From contig NW_003314261.1 of NCBI RefSeq assembly GCF_000143415.4, positions 1,165,674-1,229,673 of the forward strand: 64,000 bases of DNA. The letters run 5' to 3'. This DNA is from Selaginella moellendorffii (lineage: Eukaryota > Streptophyta > Lycopodiopsida > Selaginellales > Selaginellaceae). Under the pieces are notes generated by a model, which worked only from the letters and a program-made list of their open reading frames with translations, was not told the origin of the DNA and did not search any database. The position numbers and the translations under genes are program-made. How positions within the stretch are numbered: position 1 is the stretch's first letter; the number at the start of each line of letters is the position of its first letter. Positions 22,251 to 32,195 of this stretch are shown in pieces.

Positions 22251-22626
22251 TGTCACTTACTTTCGTTCTTTGTTTTCTCTACAGCTTTTAAATCATAGAC
22301 AACGGATTGAGCAAAAATCGAAGATGGATATGCGAAAGATCCCTGGATATTTGTTTAAACACTACAGGCTTTTCAAGATAAGTACGGGAGCCACGTATGC
22401 GTGGAAAATTAAGCTGAAAATTTTGGAAGGCTTTGAAGCCCTCGTCGGCGCCGGCGAGAATGCGACGGCCACGGCGCTAAGGTCTGACGGTACCTTGGCA
22501 CGCTAGCAGCAATGCGCTGCTCCAGATCAAAGATCTGATGTTCTTCCAGCTCTACGGTAGGATTTCTTTCTTCTCCTTCCTAATTTTTTGATTGAATCCT
22601 CGCAGGAACTCCCTCTAGAGAACCGA
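22251..22626. promoter_or_regulatory. 376-bp shared upstream region of kinase and MFS genes
   Basis: This region separates divergent ATGs at 22250 and 22627. It contains an open plus-strand stretch (22270-22506) with no recognisable protein family, which I treat as chance. GC-rich sequence at 22,440-22,500 and T-rich runs just before the MFS start are the only visible structure. Confidence 0.4.
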
Positions 22627-24957
22627 ATGACGATTTTCTGTGTTCCTCGTCTAGATCGATGGCTAGGCCTCTCGGCAGCGATGATAATGATGGTAATCGA
22701 TCTTACTAGAAGTTAAGCTCTTATTTTGTGTTATATTTTGTCTGCAAATACAGGGCTGTGCCGGATTGACATACACGTATGCTGTTTACAGCGAGCATAT
22801 GAAGCAAAGGTTACATTTTTCACAGGAAGATATCGATGATATCGGTGCTGCCAAAGATCTGGGAGGAGTTGTGGGACTTCTTTCCGGGCTTTTGTACAAT
22901 ATGTATCCTCCCTGGGTGACGATAGGAATTGGAGCTGCCTTGCATTTCTTTGGCTACACAATGGTCACTAGCTGTTCTCCATCTTTTCACGTTTCTCAAT
23001 TTCCTGGATTTTGTAGGTTTGGATGACTGTAGCAGGCAAGGTTGCCCCTTCGTTCTGGCTGGTATGTTTTGCGTGTTTCGTATTTTAAAAATTGTCCTGA
23101 ACAGTTTCTTGTTTCTCTGGAAAGAAAGTTGTGCATGTATTCTGCCGTGGGGAATGGAGGAGATAACTGGATTGACACAGCCTGCATGATGACAAGGTAC
23201 ACAACATGGTGTTTCTTATGATTCTATCGAGTTCTCTTAGCTTGCAGAACTACGAAGAGCAAAGAGGGACGGCAATGGGGATATTGAAAGCACAGCTTGG
23301 TCTTAGTGGTGCGATATTTGTCATGGTAAGAAAGCCTTGATACATTTCAAAAAAGTAATCTCTTATTGGTATTTCTAGATTTACGAGGTGTTTCTTGAGC
23401 CAAATGTGAATCAGTTCTTACTGCTTATGTCACTGGTTCCTACACTGGCCTACGTTTTGCTGGCGTTTTTTGTTAGGCCTTTCGATCACACAGAGGATGA
23501 AGATCCATCGGCTGCTCCTCGTTTCAAGATGGCATTTGTAAGTCAATCCCATGTGAAAGTTTTGTGTTAAGTCGTTCTGCAGATCACCGTTCTCGTGCTT
23601 GGAATTTTTATGATGGTTTCATTGGCTTCGAAGGTACAAAACTTTACTCTTCAAGAAAAAATTCATTTCCACTACCGCAGGAATATTTTAAAGAAAGCAA
23701 GGTCTTACAACTTATGACCATTACTGTCATGCTATCAATCATGCTACTAATGTACACTATCCCAGTTAAGTCATCGGTGTATCACCTACGAAATCTGACT
23801 CCTTTGAATTGCGATACCACAGCTGATTCGATTTCCTAGGAAGTTTTTCCCACCGTCTTCTGAAGGCATTGATCTTCCAAAGCTAGAAACAAAGGCATCT
23901 GATCTTCAAGACGCTGAAGAAGAAAGATTAAATCTCTTAAAAACGGGGACCGACCCTTCTCAAGTTTTGACATATAGCCAGATTGCCACCCCAGCCGCAG
24001 CTTCTACTACACTCAAAGACGCTCTCGCAGACTTCAATTTCTGGTAAACAAACAGTTCATATCAAAACTTCAACTTAACGAACGAAGTCTGCTCCAACAA
24101 GGTTGATTTTCCTTGTCGTGACGATTGGAGCAGGAACTGGTGTGGCAATAATCAACAACCTTGCTCAGGTCATTTTCAGTTTCTTGAGATCTTCTCTCAT
24201 TATTAGTTCTTTGTTTCGCAGATAGGAAAGTCACTTAGAGCTGGAGGAACTGATATTTATGTTGGTCTGATCAGCGTCTGGAGTTGTTTTGGTCGACTCG
24301 GATCGGGGTACTTTATTTCCTCATAAAAAACTACTCTTCATGCTATGTCTTTGCAGGTATGGGTCGGATCTTCTGATGCGGCGTGGCTATCCGCGAACTC
24401 TGTGCCTTCTCATTGATCAGATGATCATGGCTCTGTGTTGTTTGCTTCTTGCTACTGGATGTAAGTTCAGACTGAGCCCGTTTATCTAAACAAACAACTC
24501 TTTTGGGTTTTGCAGTGATATCCTCGTTATTTATCGGCTCTGCGCTCACGGGACTTTCATATGGAGCATACTGGACGCTTATTCCAGCAATTCTATCCGA
24601 GGTGTTTGGCGTCCACAACTTCACAGTCCTCTACAAGCTCGTCTCGTAAGTCCCTATGGAAACTCTCTCGTTCTCTTATACGCTTTGTTACCCAGGCTTG
24701 GTCCGCCTCTTGGATCATACATCCTGTCAGCCAAAGTGATGGGATCCCTCTACGACGAGGAAGCCGCATTGTATCGTCAGAAAAGTGGTGGAGCCAGTGT
24801 GTCAGCCGGCGGTGACGATCTTAACAATTGCTATGGCTCCAAATGCTTTGGCTTTGGCTTGGTAGCACTCGCTCTCGTTAGCTTGATTGGAGCCGCCGCC
24901 AGCTTCCTCCTCTTTCTGGGAACAAGACGAGCCTACCACAAAAACCAAGTCAAATAG
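22627..24957 (+). CDS. Nodulin-like / NFD4-like major facilitator superfamily transporter
   Basis: Integral membrane protein with an N-terminal nodulin-like MFS half and a C-terminal MFS half; substrates of this plant family are largely unknown. Fourteen exons fit: 22627-22692, 22754-22963, 23017-23061, 23129-23196, 23241-23325, 23379-23537, 23583-23633, 23681-23764, 23844-24043, 24102-24168, 24222-24307, 24357-24460, 24516-24645 and 24696-24957, giving 538 aa. Family landmarks are RWLGLSAAM, GLTYTYAVYS, NYEEQRGTAMGILKAQLGLS, GTGVAIINNLAQIG and the cytoplasmic linker rich in Asp/Glu. The last exon ends in a Lys/Asn tail after the final helix. The exon 8/9 junction is uncertain: a donor at 23771 would add two residues. 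Divergent from the USP-kinase. Confidence 0.87.
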
Positions 24958-25061
24958 AAGTGGCCCAGTACGTCACAAGAAAAATCTTCGTTTTTGCTAC
25001 AAGAAGCTTTATCAGATTCCATCCCGCGCTCTTGTTTGTGGGTTTAGTGATTGATTCTTGC

Positions 25062-25340
25062 TAGTATGCCTTTGAACACATGGCTAAATCCTCCTCCAGG
25101 CAAAAAGTTTGCTTGTGAGAAGCTGTGAGTTGCTTCCTCGATCTCTGCAAGTCTGATTTCTTGTGCATTTCTTGTCTTATTCACACCCTGAGCATTGCTT
25201 TCAACTCCTGCTGGGGTAAGACTGGAGTGAATGCTTGAAGCTGAGTCATTGGCTCTAAAAACAAACATGCCCATACATACCGAGGAATCTAGAGAAGAGT
25301 CGAATTATGGTTATACCCACAATTATGGTTAAACAGGTTC
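25062..25340 (-). pseudogene. Decayed copy of the USP-kinase middle exons
   Basis: This closely matches the kinase exon 4-5 region (about 21,245-21,575) in the same orientation, with substitutions and deletions that break the frame. The glycine-loop region, the EIEEATHSFSQANF segment and the following intron are recognisable. It starts and ends inside exons, so it cannot be an independent kinase gene. Confidence 0.85.
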
Positions 25341-25984
25341 GGAAAGCTTTTTTGTTCCTTCGTTGCTACAGCATTCGAAACTGTTGCCTCTCTTTTATCT
25401 TTTACGTCTCGTTCCCAGGTAACTTACAGGTTTACCACCTTCGAAAAGCTCACAGACGAGCAAGATTGTCTGCGTTACACGAGGGTGATCTCTGGGATCG
25501 CAAGATTTTGTACGGTGATAGAGTTCTCTGTTGGAAGCTGGATGCTGTCAAGGCTCATTCTTGAAAAGGAGCTGACTAAGGAGTTTCAGGATCTCGAATC
25601 GCAAGAACAAACGTGAGAGGAGAAAAAAAAAACACCAGAAAAGATGGAGACAAACGCCTGTCGTGTTTCGAGTCTGGAAGAATCTCCAGGAATGTGCCAG
25701 GAACCGAGAGCGCTGCCCAGAGGCACAGCGCCGAGCTCACCAAAACTTCGACCAAAATCTGCGAAGGCAGGCGCTTGTTGATATAGAGAGATGGATCACA
25801 GAGGATCTGTTTAGTGATAATTTGTTAAGTATATTGTGGCTTAAAGTATGACTTTAGTCAATTTATTTTATGACAAATTCTAATCAAGGGCTTTTAGATA
25901 TGGTGAAGGTAAAGGAGTCGCATAGAGGGCTTGGGGGTGGCTGGGAGAGATCTGATGGCTTAACAAGTCGGAGAAGAAATGAGC
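25341..25984. other. Unassigned sequence within the scrambled duplication
   Basis: It contains short open stretches (25307-25564 and around 25,644-25,790) with no family I recognise. It lies between the copied kinase and GTF3C5 fragments and may be another captured fragment. I do not support a gene here. Confidence 0.4.
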
Positions 25985-26150
25985 AAACACCAGTTTTCGC
26001 CGTGCAATACCCGGGCTAGAGCTATCGAGCGCACTGTGGCGGCGAGGCTGGAATCCATTCTTTGTTCTTTGCTTAGAAAAGTGGTTCTTGCTATCTAGAG
26101 CTCAATTTTAGGCCGGAAGAACCTGCATTTACCGGACTTCGGATCTGGAA
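25985..26150 (+). pseudogene. Inverted decayed fragment of GTF3C5 exons 1-2
   Basis: The plus strand here matches the minus strand of GTF3C5 at about 19,080-19,320, including the AVQYPG-coding stretch, the intron and the start of exon 2. Internal deletions and an in-frame TAG are present. It is inverted relative to its source and runs directly into the DnaJ-type fragment. Confidence 0.8.
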
Positions 26151-26460
26151 TCGCAGTGCTGGGGATCGTTGGAGCTGCCTCGTTTGCACTGGCGGATCGT
26201 TCTTTTTTTGCTCTTTTATTAATCTCTGTGACTAAACAGGAGGCAAGGGACTATGTCCACAATGTAATGCAAGGATTTGTCATGAAAGGGCTTCTTCCTG
26301 ATGTTGTTGCCAAGGCAAAAAAGAGTGCGAAATGCCGCCAAGAGGAATACAGACTTCTTTTTTACTGCGTCCGGCTCGAACTTGCGATCTTCTTGAAAGT
26401 TTTTCGAGGTTTAAAAGCTAAGTTCCAGACCAGACATTTGCAAAGAGAGGGTTCCCCAAG
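26140..26460 (+). pseudogene. Decayed copy of the DnaJ-type zinc-finger gene
   Basis: It keeps the membrane-helix segment (GIVGAASFALA), the following intron, and parts of the zinc-finger exons found at 19,690-20,160. The first CxxC pair is deleted and the frame is shifted in the third exon. The second zinc-finger exon is mostly missing. Clearly non-functional. Confidence 0.85.
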
Positions 26461-26499
26461 CTCCTGACAGTCCTAAACCTTGCCGAGCAGCTTTTTACT

Positions 26500-26905
26500 T
26501 CTTTGTTTTCGCTGATAAGAGCACGCAAAATCTGCAAAAGCTGGTGAGCTATGGAATTTTCATGTTTTTACTGACCTGAACGATGCTCAGTCTTCGCGAC
26601 GGGTCGTCTTGTAGGCAGCATGAATCATGCGCTGAATTTGGTATTCGTCAACGTCAGTCCCAAGCCTCGGGTCCAGCAGTGACTTCGCGTCTCATATTCA
26701 AGCTTTGGACGAGCCTGGTGAAAAAGATGAGGTAAAAGTTCTACCGTGTCATAGTGATTACTCACCCATTCCACCAGGCAATCACTCTGCGGCCAGTGAT
26801 GATCTCCAGGAGAACTATGCCGAACGCTTTTTCTGTTGCCACGCCAGTTGCTGCATACTCTGGAGCCACATATATGCCATTTTTCACACCTAGTCTAGAC
26901 TCTAG
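26500..26905 (-). pseudogene. Decayed copy of the USP-kinase 3' exons
   Basis: It matches the kinase 3' end (about 20,205-20,690), including the last introns and the kinase C-lobe, with several deletions. It follows the DnaJ-type fragment in the same order and orientation as the source genes, so this part was copied as a block. Confidence 0.85.
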
Positions 26906-26969
26906 AGCAACAGCCTACAAGGAATCTATGGAATTTTCATGTTTTTACTGACCTCTTTTGCTTACCCAG

Positions 26970-27240
26970 TAGAGGCTAAATTCCAGTGATATCCTCGTTA
27001 TTTATCGGCTCTGCGCTCACGGGAGCATACTGGACGCTTATTCCAGCAATTCTCCTCTTTCTGGGAACGACAAAACCAAGCAAAATAGGGTGACGTACCA
27101 CAAGAAAAATCTTTGTTTTAGGCTTCAGGGTTTGGAGAGTGAGAGTGAGAGTGACAGTTCATTCTTGTACAAGAAGCTTCACCCATTTCTCAGGTTCCAT
27201 TGGCGCTCTTGTTTGGGTTTAGTGATTGATTCTTGCGGGG
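26970..27240 (+). pseudogene. Fragments of the MFS transporter 3' exons
   Basis: Short blocks match the MFS gene at about 24,515-24,595 (SSLFIGSALTG region) and 24,910-25,060 (C-terminal end and 3' flank), joined by deletions. No open reading frame is retained. Confidence 0.75.
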
Positions 27241-27453
27241 AGGGTGCAAAGAGCGATTGCAGGCAGCTGTGTGATTGAGGGAGCGCAGCATTTCTTTGGC
27301 AGCAGCGAGCGCAGCACTGATCGCCCAGCACGTAGCAGCTAGCAGCCAGTGAAAGAGCGTGTGCGCAAGTGGGATATTCTACATTCAGCTTGCATTTCAA
27401 GGGCAAAAGTACAATTACTTTGTGTTGATTACCTTTATAACTTTTTCTTTTCT

Positions 27454-27962
27454 AGCTATGAAGTCTTGGGATGGACGTGGTTGTGGAGGGCACAAGCATT
27501 TAGCTGAGCAATTTGCTCAGTTTCTTGGTGATAATGCATTGGTGGTGAAACTTTCACCCACACACTTTTGTTCATATCAGTTCATACTAATAAGTTTGTA
27601 TACATTTTTGCAATTTATATTCTAATGCCTCTTTTCTTTTGTGTAGAGTATAAAAAAAGTTGGGGCTTACAATGTTTGGATATACAAAACATATAGTGGA
27701 TGTGACTTGTGGTGATAGTGGTATATAATTTTAAGTGAGTATTAACTGTTTTATTAATACTTTTTTTTTTGCTTTTACAGGAGAGACATTTAAATTTCAA
27801 TGGAGTGGCCGGAAGGAATTTATGGTAAGCAATGATTGGATGGACTTTTGTGATGATCGTGGGCTTAATATTAATGACTATATTACCTTACATCCAAATA
27901 GCATGTATATTTGTGCTTTTTCAGCTGTTATTTGCATTAAAGTATATGATATAAATCTTTAG
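27454..27962 (+). pseudogene. B3-domain-like gene fragment
   Basis: Three open segments with plausible GT-AG junctions lie at about 27,458-27,543, 27,647-27,700 and 27,781-27,962. The last encodes GRKEFMVSNDWMDFCDDRGL followed by a NINDY-type turn, resembling the second half of a plant B3 DNA-binding domain (W-x-F-C...L-x-x-x-D). The middle piece (VGAYNVWIYKT) resembles the central B3 strands. There is no convincing start, the exon ends are uncertain and the flanks are AT-rich. It may be a small B3-like gene, a fragment, or coincidence. Confidence 0.35.
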
Positions 27963-28124
27963 TATATTACAACTGTTTTACACAGTTTACCATAAATTTA
28001 ATATTGTTATAATAAAGTGATAAATAGCTAAACTATTATTAGTACTTAAATTTTATATACTTTTGTTAATATATTAAATTTTATTTATCATTTATATATG
28101 ATTGAAGGGCAATAAATTTAAGTA

Positions 28125-28300
28125 TGCAAGTTCTTGGAATATGGAAAGGGAATACAAAAAATGTGCATATCAATTAACCCAAAAACCCTAGCTTATATAC
28201 AGGAGCAAGTGGTCCGGATTGAAACCAATTCGACGAATACCAAAATCTTACTACCCTAATATTAGTATACAACATCGTAGTTATACACTTGGCCCTCACA
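28125..28300 (-). repeat. 3' LTR of the outer Ty3 element
   Basis: It aligns along its length with 45147-45317 and, more distantly, with 50483-50668. It ends CTTGGCCCTCACA. On the minus strand it is preceded by the purine-rich GAGAAGAGGTGATGA. Confidence 0.8.
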
Positions 28301-28539
28301 TCATCACCTCTTCTCGAAATAATGGAAAACCATCAGGCTTCTCTTATAAATGGGCCAGGATCTGGAGGAACATCAGGAGGAGGCATTGGTGGATTTTTAG
28401 GTGGTATTAACTGCTTTTGATCCTTTTGTATGAAGCATTTCAACTACTACACATGCACAATTTCTGGAGGATCAGCCTACTGGATATCATGCCAAACCTC
28501 ATAAACTTGTGGTCCCACTTGCCGCAACACCTAATACGG

Positions 28540-28874
28540 TCATTTCCACTGAGCAAGAAGCCCCTTACACAAACCACGTACTATAAGATAGGGAAAATGG
28601 ACTAACACCAAGTCATCCAGTTTGTACTCCACAGGTGGACGATGATGGGAGTTGTAGCGCCGTTGTTGTCCCACTTGTACACAGCCTAAGTGTTCGATAG
28701 ACTCTGCTTGGACAAGTGGAAGAATGCTCATCAAATACTAATCCCATGACCTAACATCGGTAGCTCATAGCAATTGCGAAGGTAAACCCAACTCCGTTGG
28801 TGATATTGGATCATGACCATATAGGAGTTTATATGGTGAAGCACCAAAAGAACTTTGCACCCCCATGACATATG
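28540..28874 (-). pseudogene. Outer element integrase, C-terminal part (split by insertion)
   Basis: It contains the end of the integrase core (SPYKLLYGHDP) and the C-terminal region with DLVLVHFP. The frame continues from the segment at 33,763-34,300 on the far side of the inserted chromovirus. Joining across one copy of ATATG keeps the integrase reading. Confidence 0.75.
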
Positions 28875-29549
28875 TGTAAGCCACAAATTTTTCCTTTCCA
28901 ATTTGCCAACTTACCTTGTCTATCCGACCAACACCGCCTTGGCTTGTGCTAAGTTCCCTCGCCAAGGTTCCCGCCTATTGTACCAGCTCTTACTTGGTCC
29001 TACTTGGTTTCAGCTACTCACTGCACGAGCAACAGAGTGTTAGCCATCCATCTACAGATTCCCAAATCTCTCCCAATCCCCCTCCCGGGTTAGACTGGAC
29101 TTAAGGTTCGGTTACACTCCCCATAGGCACAAGCAACCAAGCACACCAAGCCTCCAGGTTCCTAACCCCCTTGGTACATCAAGACTTGATCATGGGACCC
29201 TCTAAATCCCAAGCCTTGGGTGTAGCACTTATGTACCTCTACCCCCCCACTTCCATCCCGAAGGGAAGGCCCAAGCCCCTAAGAAGGGCGAGGACCAATG
29301 AGCCACAAGGTATTCAAGTGGGGCACCACTCCATATGAGCTGGGAGCACCGTAGTTGGTTTCCCTTTCGAGAGTGGGAGCTGCTCTTGAGCACTTCCCTG
29401 GGTGGCCCCTCCGGCACCACCCAAGCCCATGCTCACTCCCACCCAAGGCCCTTTGGCCCCGTTTTTAACCCAAAATTTTTTGGGAACCCCCCCGGGGGGG
29501 TTCCCCCAAAGGGGGTTTTGGGCCCCCCATTTCCCTTATTTCCCGGGGA

Positions 29550-29582
<33 letters not shown>

Positions 29583-29942
29583 CCCTGGGAGACGCACGCT
29601 TTGGGCTTTCACCCCTTGACCCGTATTAGTATTTGGACTTAGTCTCAGATTCGATCTCGGACTCGATCTCAGACCCGACTTCGGACTCGGTCTCGGACTC
29701 AATTTCAGACTCGATCTCGGTCTCAGACCCGATTTGGATCTCGGACTCTGTCTCAAACTCGGTCTCAAACTCGGTCTCCGATTCGGCCTCGGCTCGATCC
29801 CGGACTCTATCTCGAACTCGGTCTTAGAGTCGGTCTTGGACTCGATCTTTGACTCGGTCCCATCCGATGAACTCTTTGTCATTTTGGTCATGCTTTCAGG
29901 GATCCTTTAGCCTATGACATCTCGGGGAGTTGGTTCCTTACA
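28875..29942 (-). repeat. 3' LTR of the chromovirus (1,068 bp)
   Basis: It runs from TGTAAGCC to TTCCTTACA and is followed on the plus strand by the complement of the polypurine tract (GGGTGGTGGAGT on the minus strand). It contains a 30-bp C run at 29552-29581 and a CTCGGACTCGATCT-type minisatellite at about 29,640-29,835. Confidence 0.85.
29552..29581 (+). repeat. Poly-C homopolymer run
   Basis: There are thirty consecutive C bases inside the chromovirus LTR, surrounded by G/C blocks. The length may be an assembly or sequencing estimate. Confidence 0.9.
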
Positions 29943-30395
29943 ACTCCACCACCCATAGAAGAAGTTTGATGCCCACATCGAACGTCTCTTTTTATCCTAC
30001 GACTTGTTGACCATGTCTCCGGGGGCATCCCCCCACTTAGCGGTGTGCGTAAGTTAGCCTCCCCGGCCAAGAGCCCATGACAACGGAGTATAGGTGTCCC
30101 TATACTCCTCACCTCACCATGCCCTAGTATGGGGTCAGGACTTGAACCTAGCCTTGCTTTACTAAGGGGTTGGGACTCGAACCCAACCTCCATAGAATAC
30201 ATCTACGGATTCGACATCCCTGCGGGGAGTTGGGCGTAGTGCCCTACGCTTGGTCGACCTAGCTAATTAGCTTACCTTCGGCGTGCCTTCGGGTCCCAAC
30301 ATATGCCACTTGCTCAACTTTGCAAATTGATATTTTTAATTGAACTTTGCATAAGTACATAGAGTTCTGCCTTGCAGAAATTCCTCCACTAGATC

Positions 30396-30740
30396 TCACG
30401 CGTTCGCTAGGTTCTCCTCTGGTTCCCATATTGCTTCGTAGTGTGGAAATCCTTTCCACTTCACATGGAACTCTTTCACCTCGTGTCCTTGTCGCTTGCT
30501 CTTGCGCGCATTGAGGATGGCCTCGACTTCGTATTCCTCTTCCCCTTGGATAACCTCAGGTAAAGGTCTTACTTGGTCCTTGCAAAGTGGATCCTCAAAG
30601 TACGGCTTAAGTAAGTTCACATGGAACACTGGGTGCATCTTCCCCATCTCTCGAGGAAGTCGGAGTTGGTAAGCCACTTTACCAATTCGTGCCTCAATCT
30701 CGTAAGGCCTTGCGAACCTGCTTAAGGAACTCAAGATCAA
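30396..30740 (-). pseudogene. Integrase C-terminus and chromodomain of the chromovirus
   Basis: The open segment has the GKVAYQLRLP and HPVFHVNLLKPY motifs that end Ty3 integrases, then a chromodomain (EEYEVEAIL, EFHVKWKGF, WEPEENL). Chromodomains of this lineage target insertion to methylated histone in heterochromatin. The segment is intact, but the element as a whole lacks its 5' part. Confidence 0.88.
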
Positions 30741-30980
30741 TTCATTTACAGGAATACATGCATTTTTACCTTTGGGTCAACTTCCGGCTGATCCCACTTG
30801 GTAGCCTGAGGTTCTTGGTGTTTAGCCACACCTTCTCCCCATCTTGGAACTCTACATCCCGGCGCTTTTGGTTCGTGTACTTAGTTTGCCTTTGTTGAGC
30901 CCGTTCCAAGGAATCCCTCACTAGATTCCAAATGTTGAGCCTTTCCGCTGTGAATGCCTCCACTACGGGTAGCTCTCCAT

Positions 30981-31575
30981 TGTAAGCAACCAAAGGGAAC
31001 GACTCGAGAGACGATCCATAGGGGTTCAAATATAGAGGGAAAGGGCCCATGAACAAGAGTGCACCCCCTTTTCTAATTGGTTAAGGGTCTTGGGATATTT
31101 AGAGTTAAGCGTCCTTGGGTTTGAATAGTACTGGGCTGGGTGACCTCCCGGGAAGTCCAAACTCAGGAGCTTACATTTGGTATCAGAGAGGTCTCGGGTC
31201 CGACTCTGTTGGTTGGCTAGGGGAATCGCACCACATGTTGATTGACATCTGGCTGGTCCAGTTTGCTCCCACTGGGCTCGACCCGAGGGGTAGGGTGTCA
31301 AGAGAGCGGGGCTCTCGGGAGAGCTGCGGCTCTCAGCTTCCGTTCACGAGGGCGTGAACTTGCAGGGAAGCGTGGTGGATTGTAAGCAACCAAAGGGAAT
31401 GACTCGAGAGACGATCCATAAGGGTTCAAATATAGAGGGAAAGGGCCCATGAACAAGAGTGCACCCCCTTTTCTAATCGGTTAAGGGTCTTGGGATATTT
31501 AGAGTTAAGCGTCCTTGGGTTTGAATAGTACTGGGCTGGGTGACCTCCCGGGAAGTCCAAACTCAGGAGCTTACA
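30981..31575 (+). mobile_element. TRIM: terminal-repeat retrotransposon in miniature (595 bp)
   Basis: Two 195-bp direct terminal repeats (30981-31175 and 31381-31575) start TGTAAGC and end GCTTACA and flank only 205 bp. I see about three differences between them. Directly after the first repeat, TTTGGTATCAGAG contains TGGTATCAGAG, complementary to the 3' end of initiator-Met tRNA. A purine-rich stretch precedes the second repeat. The target duplication TCCAT is at 30976-30980 and 31576-31580. A related chromovirus copy at 58,991 has the same site uninterrupted, with TCCAT once. There is no coding capacity. Confidence 0.92.
31177..31188 (+). other. Primer-binding site of the TRIM
   Basis: TTGGTATCAGAG follows the 5' terminal repeat with a 1-2 base spacer. 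It is complementary to the CCA end of initiator methionine tRNA, the usual primer of plant LTR elements. Confidence 0.88.
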
Positions 31576-32195
31576 TCCATGATACTCAGCCAAGCCGAGT
31601 TCCACAGGACCTTCAATAGCTCGCCCATTGATGACTTCCCATGGACTCACCCCGATACTCGAATGTGGTGAGTTGTTATAACACATTTCCACAAGTCCCA
31701 AATGACTTACCCATTCGGTCTGGTCTCCCGAAACATAGCATCACAAATAATCCTCCAGCTGCCTATTCACCCTTTCTATTTGTCGGTCTGTCAAGAAGTG
31801 TTAGTGCCACCAAACTTGACTTAATACCCCATACCTGTTTGTGGGTGATAGGCTGTGCTGAATTTCAACTTGGTGCGATAGTGTTCCAAGAGGGTCCTCT
31901 AGAACCTACTAGTGAAGATCTTATCTCGATCTGAGATGATCTCTTCTGGCCTTCCCCGCACTCGAACCACTTGTTCGAAGAACAGCTTCGCCACACCTTC
32001 CGCATCCACTTCCATTGTGGTGGGTATGAAATGTGCCATTTTTGAAAATCGGTCCACCATCACGAATATCGCATCAAACCCCTCGCTTGGGGGGAGTCAC
32101 GTGATGAAATCCATCGTAAGACATTTCCACGGACGATCTGGAATTGGGATGCTTTGCAACAAGCCCCCACTAGCCTTAGTCACGGCTTTGACCTG

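Larger units (their letters stand above)
30741..32195 (-). pseudogene. Chromovirus integrase core, split by the TRIM
   Basis: The piece at 30,766-30,980 (ending ...FPLVAYNGELP side) and the piece at 31,576-32,195 (NNSPHSSIGVSPWEV region) are parts of one integrase core. They are separated by the 595-bp TRIM at 30981-31575. Further stops and frameshifts occur between 31,700 and 32,195. Confidence 0.75.

Noticed and set aside
22270-22506. 78-codon frame between kinase and MFS genes
   Set aside because: No recognisable family, basic low-complexity composition, and it sits in the shared promoter region.
29335-29629. Proline-rich open frames around the poly-C run
   Set aside because: The frames depend on the 30-C homopolymer and lie inside the chromovirus LTR.
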